The notes beneath the pieces were generated by a model, which had not been told where the DNA came from, did no database searches, and worked only from the letters and a program-made list of their open reading frames with translations. A DNA stretch of 59,200 nucleotides from the NCBI GenBank assembly GCA_003284275.1, contig QBVU01000006.1:1-59200 (forward strand), given 5' to 3'. The position numbers and the translations under genes were made by a program. Positions 42,955 through 51,713 of the stretch are shown in pieces. The number at the start of each line of letters is the position of its first letter. Position 1 is the first letter of the stretch. The DNA is from Pelagibacteraceae bacterium AG-313-A04. Its GTDB lineage: Bacteria > Pseudomonadota > Alphaproteobacteria > Pelagibacterales > Pelagibacteraceae.

Positions 42955-43248
42955 ATGGCAAAATTTATGAACATTGTAAGATGTAAAGTGAAAACATCTA
43001 ATCGAGAAGAGTATCTAAAAAAAATTGATGAGATGCCAAAGTTCGATGGGCAAATTTCAGCTAAGTATGTTGAAACTAAACCTAACGAATTTTTTATGAT
43101 CGGTGAATGGAATTCTGAAGATGCAATAGCCAAAGCAAGACCAAAGATGATTGAATTTTTGGACTCACTTCGGCACACTTTAGAAGAACTGTCATCCGAG
43201 TTAGGTGTTACAGACCCTCACTCTGGTACAGTTGTAATCGAAAAATAA
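42955..43248 (+). CDS. Antibiotic-biosynthesis-monooxygenase-like small protein
   Basis: 97 residues after an AAGGAG ribosome site. MNIVRCKVKTSNREEYLKKIDE, ISAKYVETKPNEFFMIGEWNSEDAIAKARPKMIEFLDSLRH and a C-terminal VVIEK strand match the ABM-like ferredoxin fold: a two-strand, two-helix unit forming a dimeric barrel. It is eight bases downstream of the membrane gene and 13 bases before the GYD gene. The substrate is unknown. Confidence 0.65.
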   Translation: MAKFMNIVRCKVKTSNREEYLKKIDEMPKFDGQISAKYVETKPNEFFMIGEWNSEDAIAKARPKMIEFLDSLRHTLEELSSELGVTDPHSGTVVIEK

Positions 43249-43261
43249 GAAAGGAGTAACA

Positions 43262-43585
43262 ATGGCAAAATTCTATACACTTGGATGTTATACAGCTAAG
43301 GGTCTTGCAGGGTTTGTGAACAATCCTTCAACAGACAGGAAAGCTGCAACATCAGCTTTAGCTGCTTCTGTAGGAGCTAAAGTAACTCAATACTCAGGCC
43401 TTAGAGGAAAATATGATTTTATGGCAGTTATTGAAGGAACTTTTGAACAAGCTGCTGCAGCTGCAATGGTAGCTGTTTCTAGTGGTGCTGTTTCAGATTT
43501 TACAATTCTAGAAGATGTAGATCTAAATGAGATAGCTAAAACTGCTCAGAAAATGGCTTCATCATACAAAGAACCTGGAAAATAA
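43262..43585 (+). CDS. GYD-domain protein
   Basis: 107 residues, preceded by AAGGAG. VTQYSGLRGKYDFMAVIEGTFEQAAAAAMVAVSSGAVSDFTIL matches the GYD domain, another small alpha/beta barrel family, although the eponymous GxYD is KYDF here. Beginning AKFYTLGCYTAKGLAGF is usual. With its two neighbours it forms a set of three small barrel-type proteins on one transcript. Confidence 0.8.
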   Translation: MAKFYTLGCYTAKGLAGFVNNPSTDRKAATSALAASVGAKVTQYSGLRGKYDFMAVIEGTFEQAAAAAMVAVSSGAVSDFTILEDVDLNEIAKTAQKMASSYKEPGK

Positions 43586-44293
43586 TTATTTTCTGTAGCT
43601 AATACATTTTAAGGTATCAGTGAATTTTATTTGATTTTTATATTTAGATTTTATTTCACTGATACCAAGTTTAATTTCTTTATTACTCATGCTTAATAAG
43701 CATGAAATGTATCTTTCCCTGATCATTCTTACATACTTTTGCTTAGAGATATTTACTTTAAAATTAAAGTTTGTGTAGCTTATTTTCTTTAAGTTTTTTT
43801 TGATTATCTTAAATAAAACTTCATCCCTTTTTAAATTTTTTTCTAATTTTTTTCTCATTTTTTTAAAACAAGGTATCCTATTATTTTTTGTTTTTAGAGA
43901 AAAAATTAATATTTTACCTTTGGAATTTAAACTTTTTTTAGCAAGTTTGAGAATGAGATTTAAATTTGTTTTTGAAAAAAAATGTATTGTTTGTTTTATT
44001 AAAATAAGATCGTAATTCCGATTTTTTTTCAAATATTTAGAAGCTTCAATTTTTCTGAAAATAATATTCTTTTTAATATCCTTATTTCTAACAATGTCTA
44101 TTCCAACAGGTTTATTTTTAAATTTGTACCTTTTATGAAGTGAACTAATAATATTTGCTCTTCCACATCCTATATCTAAAATTTTTGAATTTTTATTTAG
44201 GTTTACTCTAAATTTAAGAAATTTGTTAAATTGAGAAATATAAGATTTAGATGATAACCAGGTTTTATTGTCCCAGTTTTTTAATTTTTTCAC
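43586..44293 (-). CDS. SAM-dependent methyltransferase-like protein
   Basis: 235 residues with a GTG start (GTGA overlap with the preceding stop). The SAM-binding motif ILDIGCGRANIISSLHKRY (about 37-55) and the GIDIV acidic end of strand 2 are clear, then DLILIKQTIHFF as motif IV. The C-terminal 100 residues are Lys-rich. The acceptor is unknown; after an SGNH gene in the same operon, a surface or lipid substrate is possible. It contains a 12-bp inverted repeat. Confidence 0.8.
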   Translation of the reverse strand: MKKLKNWDNKTWLSSKSYISQFNKFLKFRVNLNKNSKILDIGCGRANIISSLHKRYKFKNKPVGIDIVRNKDIKKNIIFRKIEASKYLKKNRNYDLILIKQTIHFFSKTNLNLILKLAKKSLNSKGKILIFSLKTKNNRIPCFKKMRKKLEKNLKRDEVLFKIIKKNLKKISYTNFNFKVNISKQKYVRMIRERYISCLLSMSNKEIKLGISEIKSKYKNQIKFTDTLKCISYRK

Positions 44294-45438
44294 TGATTTA
44301 TTTTTTTTAATAGTTCGTTTGCTAAAACTTGATTACCATTTTTATTAAAATGAATGTCGTTATAAAGATAATTCTTACCTATATTTTCATAAATATTTCC
44401 TTTAAGAAATATGTCGTAGACGGATAAATTATTAATTTTATTTTCATTTAAAAGAGGAATAATAAATTGTAAATATTTTTTTCTTATTTCTTCGTTATCG
44501 ATTTCAAAAGACCAAGGATATAAAACTACTAACAATTCAATATTTTTTTTCTCTAAAAAATTTTTAAGTTCATTTAAATTTTCTACTGAAAATTTAATAT
44601 TATTTTTTGTCCTTTCTTCCCATGTAGTACCTAAATACCAATTTCTAATATGTGGCTTGTTATTAATTGATTTAATAGCTTTAATTTCAAAGTCCGTTAC
44701 TGCAAAAAAACTTTTATTTAATTTTTTTGAAATAAAAAATCTTTTTTCTATATTTGATAAAAAATTTTCGATTTGGTCAGTACTCAATTTAATTATTTTT
44801 CCTGAAATAGTTTGTTTTGTGTAAAATCTCCAAAAACTTAATTCTTTTAAATCTTTAAAAAAATCTTCCTTTCTTTGATTAATAAATTTTCCTTTAGTAT
44901 TTTTAAAAAATGTGGGTTTATTTAAATATCTTTCATCGTCAGATACATCACTTTTGTCGAGAAAAACAATTACTTCTCTAACTTTTAAGTCACTATTATT
45001 TTTAATAATTTTTTCAATTTTTTTTTTATAAATATAGCTCGAGTATGACGCCACACCTGCATTGAGAAACTTAAATTTATTATTTGCTAATTTTTCGTTG
45101 AGAATTCCTACAATTGTATCTTTATAATCAAGACCAACTCCTTCAATAAAACTATCACCAATTAAAATTGAAAATTCTTTTTCTCTATCCAATGATTGAG
45201 TGCTCTCATCTCTAAATCCTAGATCATTTGTAAAGATCTTATAAATATTTTTATCATATTGAGAGGTGAATTGAGCTTGTTTTTGAAATGTGTAATTATA
45301 ATTTTTGTTGAATATTCTATTCTCAAAACTTTCCTTATTTGCTTTTATAAGATCGTTCTCTAAAAACTTTAGCAAAAATAATTGTGAAAGTAACAAATCT
45401 ATTATTATGAAAACAGTAAGAAAGTAAAACTTTTTCAT
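44290..45438 (-). CDS. Membrane-anchored SGNH/AlgX-like hydrolase
   Basis: 382 residues. A signal anchor (about 4-24) is followed by an SGNH-type domain: SILIGDSFIEGVGLDYKDTIV (Ser block, about 87-107), a LNAGVASYSS stretch, and YLYNDIHFNKNGNQVLANEL (Asp-His block) near the end. These are the marks of the AlgX/DHHW group of glycan O-acetyl enzymes and esterases. It overlaps the methyltransferase gene by four bases and the pta stop by one base. Confidence 0.75.
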   Translation of the reverse strand: MKKFYFLTVFIIIDLLLSQLFLLKFLENDLIKANKESFENRIFNKNYNYTFQKQAQFTSQYDKNIYKIFTNDLGFRDESTQSLDREKEFSILIGDSFIEGVGLDYKDTIVGILNEKLANNKFKFLNAGVASYSSYIYKKKIEKIIKNNSDLKVREVIVFLDKSDVSDDERYLNKPTFFKNTKGKFINQRKEDFFKDLKELSFWRFYTKQTISGKIIKLSTDQIENFLSNIEKRFFISKKLNKSFFAVTDFEIKAIKSINNKPHIRNWYLGTTWEERTKNNIKFSVENLNELKNFLEKKNIELLVVLYPWSFEIDNEEIRKKYLQFIIPLLNENKINNLSVYDIFLKGNIYENIGKNYLYNDIHFNKNGNQVLANELLKKINQ

Positions 45439-46346
45439 TAAAGGGAAACAACAGCAGCAGCCATAGAAGCAAGTCTTGCCTGAGTATCGTCAGCTCTACT
45501 TGTTATTACAACAGGGACTTTTCCACCAACTACCACACCAGCTGCACAAGCTCCCATAAAAAAAATCATCATTTTTACTAAAGCATTTCCAGTTTCTACG
45601 TTTGGAACTAGTAGAATATCGGTTTTACCAGCTACCGCATTTTTAATCCCTTTAATTTGAGCTGCTTTTTCAGAAACTGAATTATCAAAAGCCATTGGAC
45701 CAAATACATCTGCTTTTAAGCCTTCCTCTTTAGCTCTTTTAGTAAGTTCATTTGCCTCTAAAGAGCTAGGCATACTATCTAAAACCTCTTCAGTTGCTGA
45801 TAGTACTGATACTTTAGGTTTTTCAATTCCTATTCTACTGGTAAAATCTATTGCATTTTTTAATATATGCATTTTTGTTTCTAATTTTGGTAACACATTT
45901 AATGCTCCATCAGTGATGATAAATGGTTTATCATTCTTCTCCATAGTCATATGCCAAATATGACTAAGTCTTTTTTTTCCAATTAAATTTAAATCTCTTT
46001 TTAAAACTGCTTTCATAAGTACATCGGTATGAATATGCCCTTTAACAATTATTTTAACTTTACCTTCACTCGCAAGTTTTGCAGCAATCGGGGCAGTGCT
46101 GTTTTCATCTGGCTCATTAATTATTTCGTATTTAGAAATATCCCAGTTTAATTGCTTAGCATTTTTTTCGATAATTGATTTATCTCCAATAAAAACCGGT
46201 ATGATTAAATTTGCGTCTACGGCTTGTTTTGCAGACTCTATTGAAACAGGCTTTACTGCGTTAACTATTACTGCTTTTGCCGATCCTTTTGTTTTAGCTA
46301 TTTTAAGCAAATTATCAGGGCAAATAATATCTTTCTTACTAAGCAT
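45438..46346 (-). CDS. pta: Phosphate acetyltransferase
   Basis: 302 residues, the Pta domain alone. DANLIIPVFIGDKS, IIVKGHIHTDVLMKAVL, ITDGALNVLP, GPMAFDNSVSEKAA and DILLVPNVETGNALVKMM are typical; the KTGNAL-like step and the SRADDTQARLASMA ending are standard. Pta converts acetyl phosphate to acetyl-CoA and so completes the Xsc pathway. Phosphate butyryltransferase is the alternative, but the Xsc neighbourhood favours acetyl. Its ATG overlaps the Ldh stop by 8 bases. Confidence 0.88.
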   Translation of the reverse strand: MLSKKDIICPDNLLKIAKTKGSAKAVIVNAVKPVSIESAKQAVDANLIIPVFIGDKSIIEKNAKQLNWDISKYEIINEPDENSTAPIAAKLASEGKVKIIVKGHIHTDVLMKAVLKRDLNLIGKKRLSHIWHMTMEKNDKPFIITDGALNVLPKLETKMHILKNAIDFTSRIGIEKPKVSVLSATEEVLDSMPSSLEANELTKRAKEEGLKADVFGPMAFDNSVSEKAAQIKGIKNAVAGKTDILLVPNVETGNALVKMMIFFMGACAAGVVVGGKVPVVITSRADDTQARLASMAAAVVSL

Positions 46347-47343
46347 TTAATTCATCCATTTCTTTTAAAATTTTAGCAGGAATAGATATATCTTTATTTA
46401 AATTCTTTTTATACGTCTTATTTTTTCTCTCACCTGGATACAAAATATTTGAAAATCCTTTTGCTTTTGGAAGTTTTTTGACTAACTTTATGTTTTTCTT
46501 TATTTCCTTGATAAAATTACTTCCTATAAAAATTTTTGGATTAATAGTAATAAATAAATGACCCATATTCTGAGGCCCAGAAAAATCATCAAATGGATCC
46601 TTTGTTTTTCCTCCATGACTACTACCAGTAAAGACGCCACTTAGAATATCTACCATCCAAGCTAGGCCAGAACCTTTAAAACCTGCGATGGGTAATTGCG
46701 TTCCTCTAAGAGCTTCTTTGGCATTTGTAGTTATCTTTCCTTGTTTGTTGAGTGCAACACCATATGGAATTTTTAAATTTAACTTATCTGCTCTTCTTAT
46801 AGCACCTCTATTAATCATTGAAGTTGAGGCATCAAATATAAAGGGAACTCCTCCTGTTGGAGCCCCAAAGCAAATAGGGTTAGTGCCAAAGAGAGATTTT
46901 TTTGCACCATGAGGCGCTAAGGCAGCAGGTGCATTAGTAAAGCAAAAAACCATTAATTTATTATTAACTGCTTGTTCAGCATAAAAACTTGAAAGTCCAT
47001 AATGTCCGCTTTTTTTTATAGCAACCAAACCTATTCCGGTTTTTTTAGCATTTTTAATTGCTTGTTTGATACCTATGTCAGCACTTACGAAACCAATGCT
47101 ATTGTCAGCATCTATATATGAAGCAGAAGAACTTATCTTTTTTATTTTGATTTTTGGTTTAGGATTAATTACTTTTGCTTTAATTCTATCGCAATACATT
47201 TTTAGTCTAGCCAAACCATGACCTTTTGCTTCTAATATTTCTGCTTTAACTAAATAGTTAGAACAAATTTCAGCGTGATTTTTTGAAAGTTTATGATTTA
47301 AAAATATTTTTTTTAGTTTTGATTTTAAAAGACTTTTTTTCAC
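46339..47343 (-). CDS. Ldh-family NAD(P)-dependent hydroxy-acid dehydrogenase (malate/sulfolactate type)
   Basis: 334 residues, GTG start overlapping the upstream stop. GHGLARLKMYCDRIKA, KKSGHYGLSSFYAEQA (catalytic His), FTNAPAALAPHGAKKSLFGTNPICFGAP and FDASTSMINRGAI match the malate/L-lactate/L-sulfolactate dehydrogenase family. A ComC or SlcC-like role, linking sulfolactate and sulfopyruvate, would fit the suyAB and hpsN genes. Malate or another 2-hydroxyacid is possible. It is directly upstream of pta in the same operon. Confidence 0.78.
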   Translation of the reverse strand: MKKSLLKSKLKKIFLNHKLSKNHAEICSNYLVKAEILEAKGHGLARLKMYCDRIKAKVINPKPKIKIKKISSSASYIDADNSIGFVSADIGIKQAIKNAKKTGIGLVAIKKSGHYGLSSFYAEQAVNNKLMVFCFTNAPAALAPHGAKKSLFGTNPICFGAPTGGVPFIFDASTSMINRGAIRRADKLNLKIPYGVALNKQGKITTNAKEALRGTQLPIAGFKGSGLAWMVDILSGVFTGSSHGGKTKDPFDDFSGPQNMGHLFITINPKIFIGSNFIKEIKKNIKLVKKLPKAKGFSNILYPGERKNKTYKKNLNKDISIPAKILKEMDELNA

Positions 47344-47774
47344 TTAAATTTTTTATTTCCTTTAGCTTCCCAAAAATTTGTTCTTTGCTCTGGGTCCTCG
47401 ACTAAGCTTTTACACATCATGCCATACTCTTTAGCTAGAGAAGAAAAATCTTTTTTCGCTAATTCTATAAATTCATTTACTTTATCTTTTGTCATTTGAG
47501 ACATTACTTCTGGATTTAATCCCATTATTTCACCAAGATCATAGTTGTATTTTAAAGATACATCCGCACTATTTTCTAAGCTATCAATAATTTTTTGATC
47601 TTTTCCCGCATCTTTAAAACTTTGGGCAGCAACTTTATAGAAACTATAACAATTAACGTAATCTCTTTGAATATTCTCCATAACATATTTTGCAATCTTT
47701 TTTTCTTTAGCATTTTCATTTGCCATTAAAGAAAACGGGACAAGAGCGAGAACTATAAGTATTATTTTTTTCAT
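47340..47774 (-). CDS. Secreted helical protein of unknown function
   Basis: 144 residues with a signal peptide (MKKIILIVLALVPFSLMANE, cleaved near residue 18). The rest is helical, with Cys41 (VNCYSFYK) and Cys120 (GMMCKSLVED) that may pair in the periplasm. No family is recognised. It sits between the second secreted gene and the Ldh gene with 1-4-base overlaps, so it is part of the pta operon. A role in envelope stability or transport is only a guess. Confidence 0.6.
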   Translation of the reverse strand: MKKIILIVLALVPFSLMANENAKEKKIAKYVMENIQRDYVNCYSFYKVAAQSFKDAGKDQKIIDSLENSADVSLKYNYDLGEIMGLNPEVMSQMTKDKVNEFIELAKKDFSSLAKEYGMMCKSLVEDPEQRTNFWEAKGNKKFK

Positions 47775-48187
47775 TAAGTTTTTAATTTGTATTTTAATAT
47801 TTTCTCACAGTTTGAAAGTATACTTATACCCTCTGAGTCATTTAAAATACTCCTTAATTTTATTGTTTTATCGAAGGTATCAAATATCATTTGAGTATAA
47901 AAAGCTGGGTAACCTGAAATTACTGTTACTATTTCACCATTCTTCCTGGTCACCATTTTTGTAGAGCTATTCTCTTTCTTAACACGTATGTCATTCATTT
48001 TTAATCTTTTGTATGTTTCATCAGTATAGATAAAATCTCTTATCATAATTCCTTTATCGATATCAATTTTATATTCATTTTTTTCAAACTCATAATCATC
48101 AATTGTACAATCTTTGAAAACTACAATTTCTGAAGACAAAGAGGAAGTAAAAGTAAAAAAGAAAAATATGTATATAGATTTTTTCAT
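47774..48187 (-). CDS. Secreted beta-rich protein of unknown function
   Basis: 137 residues with a signal peptide (MKKSIYIFFFFTFTSSLSSE). Strand-forming stretches follow (EIVVFKDCTIDDYEFE, KMVTRKNGEIVTVISGYP, FDKTIKLRSILND) and two cysteines (about 26 and 127) that could form a disulfide. No family is recognised. Its stop overlaps the ATG of the next secreted gene by one base. It is the first gene of the minus-strand operon that ends at 43586. Confidence 0.6.
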   Translation of the reverse strand: MKKSIYIFFFFTFTSSLSSEIVVFKDCTIDDYEFEKNEYKIDIDKGIMIRDFIYTDETYKRLKMNDIRVKKENSSTKMVTRKNGEIVTVISGYPAFYTQMIFDTFDKTIKLRSILNDSEGISILSNCEKILKYKLKT

Positions 48188-48214
48188 ATTAAGAGATTCA
48201 ATATTAAATCACAA

Positions 48215-48913
48215 TTATTTAATTTTGTATCCTCTCATTGATGCCTCGGCTAATATTAAATTTGGATCTAAAAAAGTTTTTGAAATCTTTGCTTTTTTAA
48301 ATGACTTGTAAGCAAATATTGCAATTGGTAGTTCAGTGCATCCTAAAATTATTTTTTTACAATTATTTTTAATTAGATAATTAACAGCTGGCTTTAAAGC
48401 TTTTTCCGCATCTTTTGTTTTACCCATTTTCACATATTTTATGGATTTATTAACATGATTGGTTTGAATTTTTCTTGAAGGCACTAGGAGTTTGTATTTA
48501 TTAGTTAAGTATTTATTATAAATTCCTGTTTTGATCGTTGTCTCAGTTGCCAATAATCCTATTTTTGCGTTTTTTTTACATTTTTTAGAAATATTTAAAT
48601 AAACAAGTTCCGGCATATTTAAAATTGGAATATTTATCTTTTTTTTTAAATCTAAATACCAGAAGTGAGCGGTATTGCATGGCATTGCAATAAATTTACA
48701 TTTATTCCTTTGTAAAAATTTACATCCCTCAACAAGACTGTTTAAAACTTTTTTATATTTGCTTTTGTGTTGTTTTCTATCTGGAATAGATGCTTTGTTG
48801 TAAAGGATAAACAATGGATACTTTTGATCTGCTTTTCCTCTATTTAACTTTGCAAGCTTAGAGCAAAAATCTAACCCTGCTTGTGTACCCATGCCACCAA
48901 GTATTCCAATCAT
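48215..48913 (-). CDS. Aspartate/glutamate racemase family protein
   Basis: 232 residues. GILGGMGTQAGLDF begins the fold. Both catalytic cysteines are present, in AMPCNTAHF (about residue 78) and LGCTELPIA (about 191), so a cofactor-free two-base racemase is likely. The substrate is probably aspartate or a close relative. Hydantoin or arylmalonate members share the fold but differ near the cysteines. It lies 15 bases downstream of the ABC permease gene. Confidence 0.85.
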   Translation of the reverse strand: MIGILGGMGTQAGLDFCSKLAKLNRGKADQKYPLFILYNKASIPDRKQHKSKYKKVLNSLVEGCKFLQRNKCKFIAMPCNTAHFWYLDLKKKINIPILNMPELVYLNISKKCKKNAKIGLLATETTIKTGIYNKYLTNKYKLLVPSRKIQTNHVNKSIKYVKMGKTKDAEKALKPAVNYLIKNNCKKIILGCTELPIAIFAYKSFKKAKISKTFLDPNLILAEASMRGYKIK

Positions 48914-48928
48914 AAATTATTAAATGGA

Positions 48929-50836
48929 TTAACCTTTTCCTCGCCAAGGTATCGTTTTGTCTATTATCTTTCTAATTGTGATATCAAAAATTAATCCTAG
49001 CATCCCCATAATAAATATAGTGATCCATATTACTTCATATTGGAAATATTTTTTCGCGACATTTTCTACGAAACCAACACCAGTTGTTCCTGCTAAAAAT
49101 TCTGCAGCAACTAATGTTCCCCAACACATTCCTGTTGCAACTCTTATTCCCGTAAGTATTTCTGGCAAAGAGTTTGGAAAAATAACGTGCCTTAATATTT
49201 GCCATTTAGACGCTCCAAGAGAGTGTGCTGCATGAATTTTAGATAATTGAGTTCCGGAAGCACCAGCTCTTGCCGAAATTATCATAATTGATAATGAAAC
49301 CATAAATAATAAAAATACTTTTCCAAGATTATCTATTCCAAGAACTGAAATAACTAATGGCGCCCAGGCTAACGGTGGAACAGGTCTGTATAGTTCAATT
49401 AAAGGATCAAAGAAACCTTTAGCAAATCTGTTTAACCCCATAAACAATCCCAATGGAACACCAACAATAATTCCCGCAACTAATCCAAGAAATACTCTTA
49501 AAAATGAGTCCCATATGTGACCAGTAGGAATTGGAATTTTAAATAGGTTAAAGTCTCCAGTAACAAAACTTAAAACTTTACTTTTAAAATTTGGCTTAAC
49601 CTCACCTTGTTCATCATGAACCGGATATTCTCCAGGCAAAATATCTGCAAACCAATCAGGTATTAAAAAACCAATGATCTTACTTACATCCATCATTTCG
49701 TACCAAATTAAAGGAATTTGTTTGTAGCCTACATTTGGGTTCAACATTAATGTAAATTTATTGAGTGTGTCTGATGGTTTTGGAAGCCATCTACCTGAAC
49801 CTTGTTCAGAACAACTTGGTCCACTTGAAATGATCGTACCTGATGGAAACAAAAGAAGATCTACCCATCTAAGACCGCCTTGTTCCTTTTTTTGTAAGTT
49901 ATCAAAATTGATTATTGATGCCTGCATATCATCAAGAGTATTAGGTGGAAATATACTTGCGTATTCTATTCTACGAGCAATCTTAAGAATATCTTTTGCT
50001 AATGAAGAGGAGATCTCCTTAGAAGAACTTAAATTAGATCTATAATCTTTTATTTCTTTTTTTAGTTTTTCTAAGGCGGAAGTATATTGTTCATTATGAT
50101 TTTTTAGCTCAAAGAATTCATCACTTATTAAATTTAATTCTGTGGCTGCTGCCTGAAATTTTAAACCGCGCTTTGTTTTTGGAATAAAAGGAATTTCGAT
50201 TGTATTTTCAATCGAGGTGCTTGAAGCTTTCCAAGAACCTTCTTCCTTGGCAGCTTCAATTCTCTCTAACTCCTGTTCAGTACTCTCATTTGGATAATCA
50301 CTTCTTTTAAAGTTTTCAGTTAGATTTATAATTTTTTTATTAATTAATTTAATTTGCTCTCTTGTATCGTTATTTAGAAGTTGTTCATTGGTAAGTAATG
50401 GAATTGTATTTTTAGTCTGAGAAACAAAGTTTAATAAATTACTTTTATCTTGATTTTCGATACCTGATTTTTCAATTTCAATAGTGATTTTATTTAAATT
50501 TTCTGACTCAGTTTCTATTACCGATGTACTCTTAAGTTGACGTTCATCTATTGGAAATAGATACTTAAGCGAGAGAAGAGACTCGTTTACTTTTCCAACT
50601 TGGCAAAGTTCATTAGCAGACTTTGGAAAAAAAGACTTAGCTATGTCCCACGAATAATAAAGCCAAACTAATAAAAGAAAACTACTTCCTACAATTACCC
50701 AATGAATACCTCCTTGTGCCCTTTCAGGATTTCCAAAAACAGCATCGACTTTTTCAGTTCTAATTAATTTTCTTCCATATAAAACACATCCTATGATCGC
50801 GAAGAAAAATAAAAATGTTAATAAACCCGTGATCAT
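48929..50836 (-). CDS. tauC: Taurine-type ABC transporter permease with large N-terminal extension
   Basis: 635 residues from the ATG at 50836, which overlaps the tauB stop (TAATG); the longer frame would overlap tauB by 40 bases. The last 190 residues (from about 443) are a TauC/SsuC-type permease with five or six helices, including the ABC-contact loop AAHSLGASKWQILRHVIFP. Usual TauC proteins have about 275 residues. Here two extra helices (about 1-20 and 43-62) and some 300 hydrophilic residues with coiled-coil-like Glu/Lys-rich stretches come first. Confidence 0.85.
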   Translation of the reverse strand: MITGLLTFLFFFAIIGCVLYGRKLIRTEKVDAVFGNPERAQGGIHWVIVGSSFLLLVWLYYSWDIAKSFFPKSANELCQVGKVNESLLSLKYLFPIDERQLKSTSVIETESENLNKITIEIEKSGIENQDKSNLLNFVSQTKNTIPLLTNEQLLNNDTREQIKLINKKIINLTENFKRSDYPNESTEQELERIEAAKEEGSWKASSTSIENTIEIPFIPKTKRGLKFQAAATELNLISDEFFELKNHNEQYTSALEKLKKEIKDYRSNLSSSKEISSSLAKDILKIARRIEYASIFPPNTLDDMQASIINFDNLQKKEQGGLRWVDLLLFPSGTIISSGPSCSEQGSGRWLPKPSDTLNKFTLMLNPNVGYKQIPLIWYEMMDVSKIIGFLIPDWFADILPGEYPVHDEQGEVKPNFKSKVLSFVTGDFNLFKIPIPTGHIWDSFLRVFLGLVAGIIVGVPLGLFMGLNRFAKGFFDPLIELYRPVPPLAWAPLVISVLGIDNLGKVFLLFMVSLSIMIISARAGASGTQLSKIHAAHSLGASKWQILRHVIFPNSLPEILTGIRVATGMCWGTLVAAEFLAGTTGVGFVENVAKKYFQYEVIWITIFIMGMLGLIFDITIRKIIDKTIPWRGKG

Positions 50837-51633
50837 TAAACTTCTTTTCCCATTATTTCTTCTTCCATGTCCCATATCATTGAAAGAATTTCCTCTCTTT
50901 TGGACACAAATTCTTTATTGTTCTTAATATTTCTTAAGTCTTCTTTAAGACCCATTGATGCGAAAGGTAATTTATATTCTTTATGTATTCTTCCTGGTCT
51001 AGGTGCCATTACGTAAACTTTTTCTCCAAGTAAAAGAGCTTCTTCAACAGAGTGAGTTATAAGAATAATTGTCTTTCCAGTTTCTTTCCAAATTTTGAGA
51101 ACTAAAGATTGCATTTTTTCTCTTGTTAAAGCATCTAATGCTCCTAAAGGTTCGTCCATCAATATTAATTCTGGATCATTTATCAAACATCTTGCTAAAG
51201 CCACCCTCTGCTGCATTCCTCCAGATAATTGATAAGTAGGAGTATTACCAAAACCTTTTAATCCAACTATATCTAACCATTCATCAACTTTCTTTTGAGT
51301 TTGATTGGCATCTTCTTCTTTCATTCTCAAACCAAAATTTACATTTTCAGCAACAGTTAACCATTCAAACAAAGCACCTTGTTGAAAAACCATTCCTCTA
51401 TCAACACCAGGTCCATTAATTTCTTTATTATTAAGTGTGATTTTTCCTGATGTTGGCCTTATAAATCCTGCTGTAATATTTAATAAAGTTGTTTTTCCGC
51501 AACCTGAAGGCCCAAGCACAGTGAGCAACTCTCCTTTCTTTATTGTAAAATTTAAATCTTTCAGAGCATGAACAATTTCTCCTTTAGGAGTTTTAAATAT
51601 CATATTTAAATTTTGAGAAATCAGATTGCTCAT
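50836..51633 (-). CDS. tauB: Taurine-type ABC transporter ATP-binding protein
   Basis: 265 residues. Walker A is VLGPSGCGKTTLLN (about residues 39-52), the signature LSGGMQQRVALARCL (about 141-155), Walker B LILMDEPLGALD, and the His switch ILITHSVEEAL. The TauB/SsuB/NrtD subgroup is indicated by MVFQQGALFEWLTVAENV and the short C-terminus. It energises the permease encoded directly after it. A terminator-like hairpin separates it from tauA upstream. Confidence 0.93.
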   Translation of the reverse strand: MSNLISQNLNMIFKTPKGEIVHALKDLNFTIKKGELLTVLGPSGCGKTTLLNITAGFIRPTSGKITLNNKEINGPGVDRGMVFQQGALFEWLTVAENVNFGLRMKEEDANQTQKKVDEWLDIVGLKGFGNTPTYQLSGGMQQRVALARCLINDPELILMDEPLGALDALTREKMQSLVLKIWKETGKTIILITHSVEEALLLGEKVYVMAPRPGRIHKEYKLPFASMGLKEDLRNIKNNKEFVSKREEILSMIWDMEEEIMGKEV

Positions 51634-51658
51634 AAAAGAACTATATTAGATATTTTGA

Positions 51659-51696
51659 TAAAAAAATAGGCACCAATAAACATTATTGGTGCCTAT
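51659..51696 (-). terminator. Intrinsic terminator/attenuator after tauA
   Basis: ataggcaccaat (51666-51677) and attggtgcctat (51685-51696) form a 12-bp stem with a 7-base loop. On the minus strand it is followed by a run of seven T, so it should end or thin the tauA transcript before tauB and give excess binding protein. Confidence 0.9.
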
Positions 51697-51713
51697 AATT
51701 TTACTTTCAAGAA

